Source: Alphaproteobacteria bacterium (GTDB lineage Bacteria > Pseudomonadota > Alphaproteobacteria > Thalassobaculales > Thalassobaculaceae). From it: DNA of 64,000 nt. Below are positions 20,517-28,977 of the stretch, in pieces. The DNA is taken from NCBI GenBank assembly GCA_024742275.1, contig JANSYS010000021.1, positions 1 to 64,000 on the forward strand. Direction: 5' to 3'. The position numbers were made by a program, and so were the translations under genes. Numbering within the stretch: the first letter of the stretch is position 1; each line of letters opens with the position of its first letter. Below the pieces are notes generated by a model. It worked only from the letters and a program-made list of their open reading frames with translations, searched no databases and had not been told where the DNA came from.

Positions 20517-21158
20517 TCAAGCCGCCTTCAACACGGCCTCTCCGGCGTCGATCACGACGGCCGCCAGCCCGTCGAGCGGGTGTATGGAGTTATGCAGGAG
20601 GCCAATCCCGTAGCGGCGATCGCTCGCTATGACTCGAGCCTCGCCCAAATCGGGGCGCTCTCCGACAAGGGCGCTGTTGCCCAGGGCGAGATCGTTCTCC
20701 GTCACGGCGATCAGGCCGATATCCAGATCCGGGTTGGCGTCCAGAACCGTCCGGACGGCTTCCTTCGCCGACAGACCGCGCGCCATGAGGTCGAGCGCAG
20801 CACGGTTCGCCGCCGGTCCCGCGTTCGTCGCCAGGTTCGGCAGGCGGTGGCCGGTGACAAGTCCGATCCGACCGGCCGCCAGGAACTGCGACAAAGGCTC
20901 AGGCCGGTCGGGGCCGCTCGTGATCACCCCGGCGACGGCGGCGCCGGACAGCCGGGCGAGCGTCTCCGGAGACCGACTGCGCAGGGTTGCGAGACCGCCG
21001 CGCTGACAGTCCAGCGAGGTCGGGACGCCGTCGTTGCCGAGGACCGTGAAAACGGCAAAGCCGTGAAGGTCACCGGCGGCCCGCCGTTCCGCCTCGGCCC
21101 AGGCCGCGATGACCGCCGCACCGGCCTGCCGCCCGAAAGCTCCGATCCCGATCGTCAC
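20517..21158 (-). CDS. Conserved protein of unknown function, weak DUF1028/Ntn-hydrolase-like features
   Basis: 213 residues, no assigned function. It begins TIGIGAFGRQAGAAV, and the segment LDLMARGLSAKEAVRTVLDAN followed by IGLIAVT resembles the layout of DUF1028-type Ntn-hydrolase-like proteins; this is a weak resemblance. The start is GTG at 21158 in a purine-rich context. There is no signal peptide or membrane segment. It converges on the ThDP enzyme gene (17 bp between stops) and diverges from the cobD-like gene, so it may belong with either cluster. Confidence 0.6.
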   Translation of the reverse strand: MTIGIGAFGRQAGAAVIAAWAEAERRAAGDLHGFAVFTVLGNDGVPTSLDCQRGGLATLRSRSPETLARLSGAAVAGVITSGPDRPEPLSQFLAAGRIGLVTGHRLPNLATNAGPAANRAALDLMARGLSAKEAVRTVLDANPDLDIGLIAVTENDLALGNSALVGERPDLGEARVIASDRRYGIGLLHNSIHPLDGLAAVVIDAGEAVLKAA

Positions 21159-21346
21159 CCTTCATCCTCCTCGCCGCCATCAGAGCGCGAACTATAGGGT
21201 CGAACGGCACCGCGCGATGCATAGTTTCCACTGGTACGGCACTCCGGGATTGCGGACCACCGGTCAATCGGAGACATAGGGGCAGCGTCGTCAGCGTCGT
21301 TTCGAGGCCGATCCGGCATCGAGAGAACGCCCGTCGAGGGAGAGCT

Positions 21347-22357
21347 ATGCAAGACTTGGAGCCGCAGGAGCATGGCGGCGACCTCGACAGGGCCATCGCC
21401 AGACACGGCGGCTTGCCCGGCGACTGGATCGACCTGTCGACCGGGATCAACCCGACTCCCTACCCCCTTCCCCCGATCCCGGAACGGGCCTGGAACGGAT
21501 TGCCGACCGCAACCCATCTACGGGCTCTGGAAGACGCCGCCCGGGCGGCCTACCGCACCGAAGCCGAGACCGTGGCCGTTGCCGGCGCGCAGGCGGCCAT
21601 CCAAACCGTCCCGCGCCTGCTGCCCAGCGGATGCGCCCGCATCCTCGGCCCCACCTACAGCGAGCATGCGATCGCCCTGGAAGCCGCGGGATGGACCGTA
21701 GACATCCGCGGCGACCTCCAGGACCTTGCCGGCGCCGACATCGCGGTCGTGGTCAATCCCAACAATCCGGACGGGCAATGGCAATCCGCGTCGTCGCTGA
21801 CGGCACTCTCGGAGACCGTCGGTCTGCTGATCGTCGACGAGAGTTTCTGCGATCCGACACCGAACCGCTCCATCGTTCCGATGGTCACTCAGGGGACCGA
21901 CCGCCTCGTGGTTCTGAGATCGTTTGGTAAATTCTACGGGCTGGCGGGATTGCGCCTCGGTTTTGCCGCGACCGGATCGGCGCTGGCATCGATGTTCCGG
22001 GCGATCGGCGGGCCTTGGCCGGTGAGCGGTCCCGCCATAGAGGTCGGTCGCATCGCCCTCGCCGATACCGATTGGCGACGGGCAACGTGCCTCCGGCTCG
22101 ACGGGAGCGCCGCGCGGCTCGACGCTCTCGCCTTCGTGGCGGGATGGAGCTTGGTCGGCGGCACAAGCCTGTTCCGGACCTACGATACGGGAGACGCGGC
22201 CGCGGTCCAGGATCGTCTGGCCAGCCATCGCATCTGGACCCGACGCTTCTCCTACGCGCCGGCTTGGCTGCGTCTCGGGTTACCTGCGCGTGAGTCCGAC
22301 TGGAGGCGGTTGGCGTTCGCACTTGGATGCGACCGCGAAACGGCGACTCGCGCCTGA
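21347..22357 (+). CDS. cobC: Threonine-phosphate decarboxylase-like PLP enzyme (cobalamin synthesis, CobD/CobC)
   Basis: A 336-residue fold-type I aminotransferase-like enzyme. In the cobalamin pathway this family makes the aminopropanol-phosphate linker from threonine phosphate. The N-terminal EHGGDLDRAIARHGG and DLSTGINPTPYP are characteristic of CobD/CobC rather than histidinol-phosphate aminotransferase. The PLP Lys is Lys195 in RSFGKFYGLAGLRLGF, and NPNNPDG is also typical. GAGGGAGAG precedes the ATG. The cobalt transporter genes cbtB and cbtA follow on the same strand, which supports the cobalamin assignment; other cob genes are not in the window. Confidence 0.85.
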   Translation: MQDLEPQEHGGDLDRAIARHGGLPGDWIDLSTGINPTPYPLPPIPERAWNGLPTATHLRALEDAARAAYRTEAETVAVAGAQAAIQTVPRLLPSGCARILGPTYSEHAIALEAAGWTVDIRGDLQDLAGADIAVVVNPNNPDGQWQSASSLTALSETVGLLIVDESFCDPTPNRSIVPMVTQGTDRLVVLRSFGKFYGLAGLRLGFAATGSALASMFRAIGGPWPVSGPAIEVGRIALADTDWRRATCLRLDGSAARLDALAFVAGWSLVGGTSLFRTYDTGDAAAVQDRLASHRIWTRRFSYAPAWLRLGLPARESDWRRLAFALGCDRETATRA

Positions 22358-22364
22358 AGACAGC

Positions 22365-22390
22365 CCCAGCCACTTGACACCCCGGCTGGG
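22365..22390 (+). other. Stem-loop after the cobC-like gene
   Basis: CCCAGCC (22365-22371) pairs perfectly with GGCTGGG (22384-22390) around a 12-nt loop, immediately after the stop codon. No T-run follows, so it is not a standard intrinsic terminator. It could be an attenuating or mRNA-stabilising structure in front of cbtB. Confidence 0.4.
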
Positions 22391-22518
22391 ACCGGTCCAA
22401 CTCGACGAAAGAACAGCCGGCTGCCGCGCAATCTGGAATGCGCGTATAATCGCCGGACCACCGGATGGTTGGCCTTAGCGGCCGACCGAACGCTGCCGAA
22501 CGGCAGGGAGGATTCACC

Positions 22519-22713
22519 ATGACACCGACCGCGACCCCCGTATCCGCGCCGAAAACCGCGACCGGCAGCCGTTCGGTCACGCGCGTCGTTCCGGCGGTCC
22601 TCGCCGCGTTCCTGGGCCTGGCCGTGGTTTTCATAGCCGGCCACGCCCAGAGCGGCGCGCTCCATCAGGCCGCGCACGATGTCCGCCACTCCACGGGTTT
22701 CCCCTGCCACTGA
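22519..22713 (+). CDS. cbtB: Cobalt transporter small subunit CbtB
   Basis: A 64-residue protein with one transmembrane segment (about 23-42, VVPAVLAAFLGLAVVFIAGH) and a His-rich C-terminus GALHQAAHDVRHSTGFPCH, the CbtB hallmark thought to bind cobalt. The start at 22519 follows GGGAGG. cbtA starts 19 bp after its stop. Together they form the predicted CbtAB cobalt uptake system that commonly sits with cobalamin genes in alphaproteobacteria. Confidence 0.9.
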   Translation: MTPTATPVSAPKTATGSRSVTRVVPAVLAAFLGLAVVFIAGHAQSGALHQAAHDVRHSTGFPCH

Positions 22714-22732
22714 GCATCCAGACTCCACCGCC

Positions 22733-23446
22733 ATGTTCATTCGCATCCTGACCAGCGGCCTGCTCGCCGGCGCCGCTGCTGGGTTGGTGGCGGCCCTTAT
22801 GCAGTTCTTCTTCGTCCAGCCCGTTCTGCTGCACGCCGAACTCTACGAGAGCGGCCAACTCCTGCACTTCGGTCCGGAGCCGCGCCCGTCCGCTCATCAG
22901 GATGTCGGTGGGTTCGACCCGCGTCGCGATGGGCTCAGCGTGTTGTTCACCATGCTGATCTATACGGGCTACGCGATCGTCGTGATCGCGCTGATGTCGC
23001 TTGCCGAGCTTCGCGGCGCCCAGGTCAACGGACGAACCGGTTTGATCTGGGGGGCGGCCGGATTCCTCGTCGTGCATCTCGCACCGGGGTTCGGCCTCGC
23101 GCCCGAGCTCCCCGGCGCGGCGGCGGGCGATCTCACCACACGCCAAGTCTGGTGGGTCGGCACCGTGCTCGCTACCGGGATCGCGGTTTGGCTGATCGCT
23201 TTCACCCGGAGCTGGTTCGGTTTGGGCGCCGCCGTCGCATTGCTGCTGACGCCGCATCTGATCGGCGCACCGGAACCCGACAGTTTCCAGAGCCCGGCGC
23301 CGAGCGAACTCGGGGCTCTTTTCGTCGCCAGAGCCTATGGCGCGGGCCTTGCCGCCTGGGTTGTCGCTGGAAGTCTCGCCGGATTTTTCTGGTCCCGCGC
23401 GGCCGAGGGCACGGGACAGACGGCCGACCGCAAGAGCGCTCACTGA
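22733..23446 (+). CDS. cbtA: Cobalt transporter subunit CbtA
   Basis: A 237-residue membrane protein with about five to six hydrophobic segments, the first being ILTSGLLAGAAAGLVAALMQ near the N-terminus. Family features are the ELYES motif after the first segment, and the conserved GFLVVHLAPGFGLAPELPG with the following RQVWWVGTV. I start at the ATG at 22733, which matches the normal CbtA N-terminus (MF-R-L); the open frame reaches back into cbtB. It is the main membrane subunit of the predicted cobalt importer. Confidence 0.92.
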   Translation: MFIRILTSGLLAGAAAGLVAALMQFFFVQPVLLHAELYESGQLLHFGPEPRPSAHQDVGGFDPRRDGLSVLFTMLIYTGYAIVVIALMSLAELRGAQVNGRTGLIWGAAGFLVVHLAPGFGLAPELPGAAAGDLTTRQVWWVGTVLATGIAVWLIAFTRSWFGLGAAVALLLTPHLIGAPEPDSFQSPAPSELGALFVARAYGAGLAAWVVAGSLAGFFWSRAAEGTGQTADRKSAH

Positions 23447-23596
23447 GATCGCTTCCGCGCATGCCGCTCCGGCGGCGCAGGCCCGCGAGGGCCGAATCCC
23501 GCCAGATGCATCCAGGCTCCATTTAATCTCCGCTGCGCTGCGCTACATGAGTACCTGCCGCCCCGGCCCGCACATGAACGCACCCAGTGGAGACCC

Positions 23597-24277
23597 ATGG
23601 ATCTCAGCGCTTCCCCGATCGTTCAGCTATCCCAGGCCCGTCTCAGCTATCCGACGCCGACCGGCGAAATCGAGGTGTTGAACGGAATCGATCTCACCGT
23701 CTTTCCGGGTGAGATCGTTGCCGTCACCGGTCCATCCGGCTCCGGCAAGTCGTCGCTGATCGCCGTCATTGGGGGGCTGGAACCACTTTCCGGCGGCCTA
23801 GCGCAGGTGCTGGAGACGGACATGGCGGGGGAAAGCGAACGCGGGCGCACGCTCCTGCGCCGCCGCGATATCGGCATCGTGTTCCAGGCCTACCATCTGG
23901 TGCCGTCGATGACGGCGCTTCAGAACGCCGCCCTGCCCCTCACCCTCGCCGGCGAACCGGATGCCCAAGCGAAAGCATCCGCAATGCTGGAACGGGTGGG
24001 ACTCGGCCACCGACTGACCCATCGTCCGTCGGCCCTGTCCGGCGGCGAGCAGCAACGGGTGGCGATCGCCCGGGCGTTCGTCGCCGCGCCGCGTCTTGTG
24101 CTGGCCGACGAGCCGACTGGAAACCTGGACCAACGCACCGGTGAAATCGTGATCCAGACGATGTTCGACCTGGCCCGCGCGTCGGGCACCGCCCTCCTGC
24201 TGGTCACCCATGACCCTTCCCTCGCGGCCCGCTGCGACCGCACCCTGGTCATAGAGAGCGGCCGGGTGGCCGCCTGA
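23597..24277 (+). CDS. ABC transporter ATP-binding protein (LolD/MacB type)
   Basis: A 226-residue ATPase. Walker A GPSGSGKS is at 45-52, the ABC signature LSGGEQQR at 148-155, and Walker B LVLADEP at 168-174, followed by the switch His in LVTHD. This is the subgroup paired with FtsX-like permeases that extract lipids or lipoproteins or drive periplasmic processes rather than import solutes. The permease gene begins 1 bp after its stop. The YbbA-YbbP pair (near the lipase/thioesterase TesA in enterics) has the same layout and is the closest guess. Confidence 0.92.
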   Translation: MDLSASPIVQLSQARLSYPTPTGEIEVLNGIDLTVFPGEIVAVTGPSGSGKSSLIAVIGGLEPLSGGLAQVLETDMAGESERGRTLLRRRDIGIVFQAYHLVPSMTALQNAALPLTLAGEPDAQAKASAMLERVGLGHRLTHRPSALSGGEQQRVAIARAFVAAPRLVLADEPTGNLDQRTGEIVIQTMFDLARASGTALLLVTHDPSLAARCDRTLVIESGRVAA

Positions 24278-24278
24278 C

Positions 24279-26825
24279 ATGACCGGACGCGACTCCATAA
24301 CCGACCGCGTGTCGGTGCTCGCCGGCCTGGTCAGGGCGGAGCTCGGCTTCGGCATTCTCGGCCTGCGCCTGTTCATGACCTGTGTGGTGATCGCCAGCGC
24401 GATGCTCGGCCTGATCTGGCTGCTGAGCGACGGTCTCGCCGACGCCATGCGGGACAACGCCACCCGGATTCTCGGCGGCGACGCCGCGGTGACCGTGGTC
24501 AACGCACCGAAGGACGACGCCACGGAGGCCGCCCTGGCCCGGATCGGGCGGGCGTCGCGGGTGGTGGAACTGCGCTCGACGACGTCCGCGGGCCCGGCCG
24601 ACGCGCCACGGCGGATGACCGTCGAGCTCAAGGCGGTGGACGGGCTCTACCCGCTCTACGGCGCCGTCGACCTGTCCGGTGGCCAAGACATACAGGCGGC
24701 CCTTGCGGACCGGAACGGGCTTCCGGGCGCCGTGGTGGAACCGAGCCTGCTCTCGCAACTGGGGCTGAGCATTGGCGACACGATCCGTCTCGGTGAGACC
24801 GCCTTCGAGATCCGCGACCAACTCCTGCGGGAACCCGACCGGCTGTCGGCGGGCACCTTCCTGGTCGGCCCTCGGGTGTTGATCGCGCTGGACCGGTTGA
24901 ACGCCACCGGCCTGACAGGGCGTGGGTCACTAACGGAATACCGCACCCGCATCCGGTTCCCGGACGGTGTCGCGGCGAGCGACGCCCTGGCGGCCGTCGA
25001 GGCCGTGGAACCCGAGCGCGGCTGGGAGATCCAGAGCCCGAGCGACGCCGCCGAACGGGTCCGCGAGGTCACGAACCGGACCACGACCTTCCTCGGCGTT
25101 TCCGGCCTCGCAGCGTTCGCCGTGGGTCTGACGGGAGCCTGGGCGGCGGTTGCCATGTGGATAGGCCGCCGGCACCGAACCATCGCGCAGTACCGGTTGT
25201 CAGGAGCATCCACCTCCATGGTCGTGGCGCTGCATTCCGTCCTCGTCGCGATCGCCGGGACGCTGGCTCTGGCGATCGGTCTTGCGATCGCGACGGCCGC
25301 CGCCACCGTGCTGCTCGACCTGCTCACGACGCGCCTGCACCTGCTCTGGGAGTCCGGCCAGCTCGGCGGAGAGATCCTCGTGGTCGGCGTCACCCTCGCG
25401 CTCGGCCTTGCCGGCGCGCTGGTTGCCGGTCTCTCCGGTATCACAAGGGTCGCGCCGCTCCGGGCGATGCGCGACGATGTGTCGGGGGTTGGTCTCGCGC
25501 CCCGCGACGCGGCCATCTCCACGGTGCTTCTCGCCGCCTCTCTTGCCCTGGCGATCGCCGGCCTACCGAATCCGGGCATGGCCATGGCCGCAGCCCTGGG
25601 CCTGATTGCGGTGGCCGGGCTGCTCGCCGGGCTCGGGGTGCTGCTCGCCCGGGCGGCGACGCTGCTGCCGTCCGACGGTTTCCTCGGGCTGGCGGTCCGT
25701 CAGGGCTTCGCATCGACCCGCGCTGTGATGCTGCGAACCGTGGCGCTCGGGATCGGGATCGCCGGCATTACCGGTGTGATCGCCGTCCAACACTCCCTGC
25801 AGAACGCCTTCGAAACGCAGATCCCGACCAAGGCTCCGGATATCGTGCTGCTCGACGTCCAGGCGGCCCAGGTCGAGCGGATCCGGACCCGTGTGGCCGA
25901 GACGCAGGGGCTCGACGGGCTGCAGGCCACGCCGTTCATGCGCACCAGGCTTCTCCGGGTGAACGGCACGCCGGTCGAAGAGGCCCTGGTCAATCCCGAC
26001 AAGGACTGGGTCATCGAAGGCGATCGGAGCTTCTCCTGGGCCGCCGATCCCACCGGCGCGGAGCTTCTGGCCGGCGAGTGGTGGCTGGCGGATTACAACG
26101 GACCGCCCTTGGTATCCGCGGAAGAGGACATCATGGAGGCGTTCGATCTGAAACCGGGCGATCAGTTGACCTACAGCGTTCTCGGTCGGGTCTTCACCTC
26201 CGAGGTGGCCAATATCCGCAAAGAGTATCACCGGACCATGCGGCCCGAGTTTCTGGTGGTGGCCAGCCCGGCGCCCTTCAAAGACGCTCCCCATGGCTGG
26301 ATCGTGTCTCTCCAGGGCGAGACCGAAGACGCGTTGAACGCGTTCATCTCCGATCTGGCCCGCGTCGCTCCGAACGTCACGGTGATCGACGTCCGGCGCC
26401 TTGTCTCGGACGCGACCGAGTTGGTTGAGGGGGCGATCCTGGGCACCCTGATGATCGCCGCGATCCTGCTGCTCGCAGGGTCGCTCTCCCTGGCCGCCAC
26501 CGTGTCGGCCGATGTCGACGCCCGCCGCCGGGAAGCGGTGGCCCTGTCGATCGTCGGCGCGACGCGCCGCGAGATTTCGCTCGCTCGTCTCTGCGAGACC
26601 GCCGCAAGCGGCTTGGCAGCGGCGGTCGTCGGCGGCAGCGCCGGCCTGCTGGCGAGTTGGTGGATTGCCGATGGCGCGCTCCGGGTCGATTGGGCCCCGG
26701 GAACGGTCGCCGTCGGGCTGCCGGCAGTCCTGGGAATCGTCACTGCCATCGCCGCCGGTCTTGCCGGTGGATTGGGCGCCCTGCCGCGCGGCCGGGGTCA
26801 ACTCGCTAGGATGCTCTCCGGATGA
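24279..26825 (+). CDS. ABC transporter permease with two FtsX-like domains (YbbP-like)
   Basis: An 848-residue inner-membrane protein with a transmembrane helix near 25-50, a large periplasmic domain, a first FtsX-like three-helix block at about 265-400, a further pair of helices at about 410-460, a second periplasmic domain, and a second FtsX block at about 710-845. The duplicated layout matches YbbP/LolCE-related permeases. It is directly downstream of its ATPase gene. The exported or mobilised substrate is unknown. A Tat-exported serine hydrolase follows 36 bp later and may act in the same periplasmic process. Confidence 0.9.
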   Translation: MTGRDSITDRVSVLAGLVRAELGFGILGLRLFMTCVVIASAMLGLIWLLSDGLADAMRDNATRILGGDAAVTVVNAPKDDATEAALARIGRASRVVELRSTTSAGPADAPRRMTVELKAVDGLYPLYGAVDLSGGQDIQAALADRNGLPGAVVEPSLLSQLGLSIGDTIRLGETAFEIRDQLLREPDRLSAGTFLVGPRVLIALDRLNATGLTGRGSLTEYRTRIRFPDGVAASDALAAVEAVEPERGWEIQSPSDAAERVREVTNRTTTFLGVSGLAAFAVGLTGAWAAVAMWIGRRHRTIAQYRLSGASTSMVVALHSVLVAIAGTLALAIGLAIATAAATVLLDLLTTRLHLLWESGQLGGEILVVGVTLALGLAGALVAGLSGITRVAPLRAMRDDVSGVGLAPRDAAISTVLLAASLALAIAGLPNPGMAMAAALGLIAVAGLLAGLGVLLARAATLLPSDGFLGLAVRQGFASTRAVMLRTVALGIGIAGITGVIAVQHSLQNAFETQIPTKAPDIVLLDVQAAQVERIRTRVAETQGLDGLQATPFMRTRLLRVNGTPVEEALVNPDKDWVIEGDRSFSWAADPTGAELLAGEWWLADYNGPPLVSAEEDIMEAFDLKPGDQLTYSVLGRVFTSEVANIRKEYHRTMRPEFLVVASPAPFKDAPHGWIVSLQGETEDALNAFISDLARVAPNVTVIDVRRLVSDATELVEGAILGTLMIAAILLLAGSLSLAATVSADVDARRREAVALSIVGATRREISLARLCETAASGLAAAVVGGSAGLLASWWIADGALRVDWAPGTVAVGLPAVLGIVTAIAAGLAGGLGALPRGRGQLARMLSG

Positions 26826-26861
26826 GGCCTTGACGGGACCGCTTTAGAGGACCCTAGCCAA

Positions 26862-27905
26862 ATGATGAAGGACCAAAGCCCGATGACGTTGTTGACCCGA
26901 CGTCGGTTCGCCGTGGCCGCAGCCGGCATGGCCTCCATGCTCGCATCCCCCTTCGTCGCGCCGGGGCTCCAGACCGCGCAGGCCCGCGCCGCCGATCTCG
27001 GAAAGGCCGCCCGCGCTTTCACGAGGCTGCGCACGGTTCAAGTTCAGCGCGGCGATGATCTCGTCCTGGCGGAGACCCTGCAAGGACCCGGGCTCAATCG
27101 CGCGGCCAACATCAAGTCGTGCTCGAAGAGCATCGTCGCCCTGCTTCTGGGCATCGCGATCGACCGAAACGAAGTGCCCGGTGTGGACGCCCCCCTGATC
27201 GAAGTGGCCCCAGGGCTTGTGCCGCCGGACGCCACGCCGGGCGTGGAACGGCTCACGCTGCAGGATCTCGTGACCATGCGCGCAGGGCTGGAATCTACCT
27301 CGGGCCGCAACTACGGCGCTTGGGTGAACTCCCGAGACTGGGTCGGCCACGCCCTGCGCCGACCGATGGTCGCCCGCCCCGGCGGCCGCATGGTCTATTC
27401 GACGGGCTCGACCCATGTCCTGGGCGCGGCCCTAGCCGAAGCGGCGGGGGCGAGTCTCCTCTCCCAGGCCCGCAGCAGGTTGGGCGAGCCTCTGGGAATC
27501 GACATCCCGGGCTGGACCCGCGATCCGCAAGGTTTCTATCTGGGTGGCAACCAGATGGCGCTGACGCCGCAGGCGATGCTGCGGATCGCGGCTACTGTGC
27601 GCGACCGCGGCCGCTTCGGGGGCGTCCAAGTGGTGCCGCGCCACTGGATCGAAGCGTCGGCCCAACCTCGGACCCGATCCCCCTGGTCCGGGCTCGGCTA
27701 CGGTTACGGATGGTTCCTGTCAAAGACGGGATACATGATTGCCCGTGGCTATGGCGGACAGATCATCGCCGCCCATCCGGAACGCGACCTGGCGGTCGCC
27801 ATCACGTCCGATCCCGACCGTCCCGCCCGGTCGCAGGGCTATTTCGGCGAGCTGATGGCATTCCTCGACGGCCCGGTGCTCCAGGCCGCCCAGGCGCGAA
27901 GCTAG
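26862..27905 (+). CDS. Tat-exported serine hydrolase (class C beta-lactamase family)
   Basis: A 347-residue predicted periplasmic protein. The N-terminus LLTRRRFAVAAAGMASMLASP is a twin-arginine signal peptide. The Ser-x-x-Lys motif SCSK places the nucleophile at Ser86 with Lys89, and YST corresponds to the Tyr-x-Asn position. The C-terminal ARGYGGQIIAAHPERDLAVA supplies the third motif region. Such proteins include esterases, D-aminopeptidases and carboxypeptidases more often than true beta-lactamases. It may be co-transcribed with the ABC/FtsX genes upstream. GAGGACC precedes the two adjacent ATG codons; the second is an equally good start. Confidence 0.88.
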   Translation: MMKDQSPMTLLTRRRFAVAAAGMASMLASPFVAPGLQTAQARAADLGKAARAFTRLRTVQVQRGDDLVLAETLQGPGLNRAANIKSCSKSIVALLLGIAIDRNEVPGVDAPLIEVAPGLVPPDATPGVERLTLQDLVTMRAGLESTSGRNYGAWVNSRDWVGHALRRPMVARPGGRMVYSTGSTHVLGAALAEAAGASLLSQARSRLGEPLGIDIPGWTRDPQGFYLGGNQMALTPQAMLRIAATVRDRGRFGGVQVVPRHWIEASAQPRTRSPWSGLGYGYGWFLSKTGYMIARGYGGQIIAAHPERDLAVAITSDPDRPARSQGYFGELMAFLDGPVLQAAQARS

Positions 27906-28080
27906 AGCAGAGCGTGCGCCGGCAGGATCACTTCGCGATCGCGTCAGCATCCGCTGCTCTGCTCTATCGTGTTGTTGTAGAAACAGTTTCACCGACCAAA
28001 TCGGATCATACCGTGAATCAGCATGGTCGGATTCGGCTGTTGAACAGATCGCGTCCCCGTCCTGGTTCGGATCACCGACG

Positions 28081-28977
28081 CTAGCGACGACCGTCGGGCT
28101 TCCACAGATACTCGACGAGCGCGGTGATATCCTCGTCGCTCCAGTATCGGGTACCGTGCCGGATCACCTCGGCCATCGATCCGCCGAGACTATCACCCGA
28201 CGGCGTCAACCCGGACCGCAGCGCGTATCGGAGATCGTCGGCCGTCCAGCCGGCTCGCAGCAGCGCGTCCGGGATGATCGGAGGAGTCTTCTCGTTATCC
28301 GGACCGATGCCGCCCGCGAACTTTCGATCCGCGTCGCGGCCGCCGAGCAACCCCCTCGGGGTATGGCAGGCACCACAATGGGCCGCCGCTTCCGCCAGAT
28401 ACCTGCCCCGCTCCCAGAGATCGGTTCGCTCACCTGCGACCGGCAGCGGGCCGGGTTCGAAGTACAACTGCTTCCACAGTCCGATCCCGCGCGTCCAGCC
28501 GAACCGGAAACGCAATTCATGGTCCGGAGGACCTCCGGCGACCGCGGGGACCGAGCGGACGGCAGCCCACAGGTCAGCCACGTCCTGGTCGGTCAGCCGC
28601 GTGTAGAACGCGTAGGGAAAGGTCGGGTAGTAGTGCCCGCCGTCCGGGTCCACGCCCGCCGTGAGGGCTAGCGAGAAATCGGCCAACGACCAAGAGCCGA
28701 TCCCGTCGCTCGGATGGGGCGTGATGTTCGGCGCGTAGAAGCGGCCGAACGCCGTCGGAATCGCGGCGCCGCCCGCGAGCACCGCGCCGCCGGTCCGTGG
28801 GTCCGTGTGGCAGGCGATACACCCCGAGAGACGTGCCACATAGGCACCGCGGGCGACGTCTCCGGAGAGGCCACTCAGGTCGCGCCCGACAACTGTCGGC
28901 CCCTCCGTCAGAGACAGTAGAGCGCCGCCGCCAATCGCGGCGGCGACACCAAGGACCAACCAGATCCTCACGGCCAT
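28081..28977 (-). CDS. Di-haem cytochrome c (dehydrogenase electron-acceptor type)
   Basis: A 298-residue membrane-anchored or periplasmic cytochrome. Residues 3-22 form an N-terminal hydrophobic anchor. Two haem-attachment motifs are present: Cys53-IA-Cys56-His57 and Cys201-GA-Cys204-His205. The segment FYAPNITPHPSDGIGSWS is typical of the cytochrome subunits of alcohol, aldehyde and gluconate dehydrogenases, which normally have three haems; this one has two. No dehydrogenase subunit is adjacent. Its ATG overlaps the stop of the upstream cytochrome c' gene, so the two are translationally coupled. Confidence 0.92.
   Translation of the reverse strand: MAVRIWLVLGVAAAIGGGALLSLTEGPTVVGRDLSGLSGDVARGAYVARLSGCIACHTDPRTGGAVLAGGAAIPTAFGRFYAPNITPHPSDGIGSWSLADFSLALTAGVDPDGGHYYPTFPYAFYTRLTDQDVADLWAAVRSVPAVAGGPPDHELRFRFGWTRGIGLWKQLYFEPGPLPVAGERTDLWERGRYLAEAAAHCGACHTPRGLLGGRDADRKFAGGIGPDNEKTPPIIPDALLRAGWTADDLRYALRSGLTPSGDSLGGSMAEVIRHGTRYWSDEDITALVEYLWKPDGRR

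Noticed and set aside
22358-22518. Cobalamin riboswitch upstream of cbtB
   Set aside because: I could not find the B12-box or the GCCACTG core; only a simple stem-loop is present.
26862-27905. Calling the serine hydrolase an antibiotic-resistance beta-lactamase
   Set aside because: The Y-x-N position is YST and the family is mostly esterases and peptidases; resistance is not supported.
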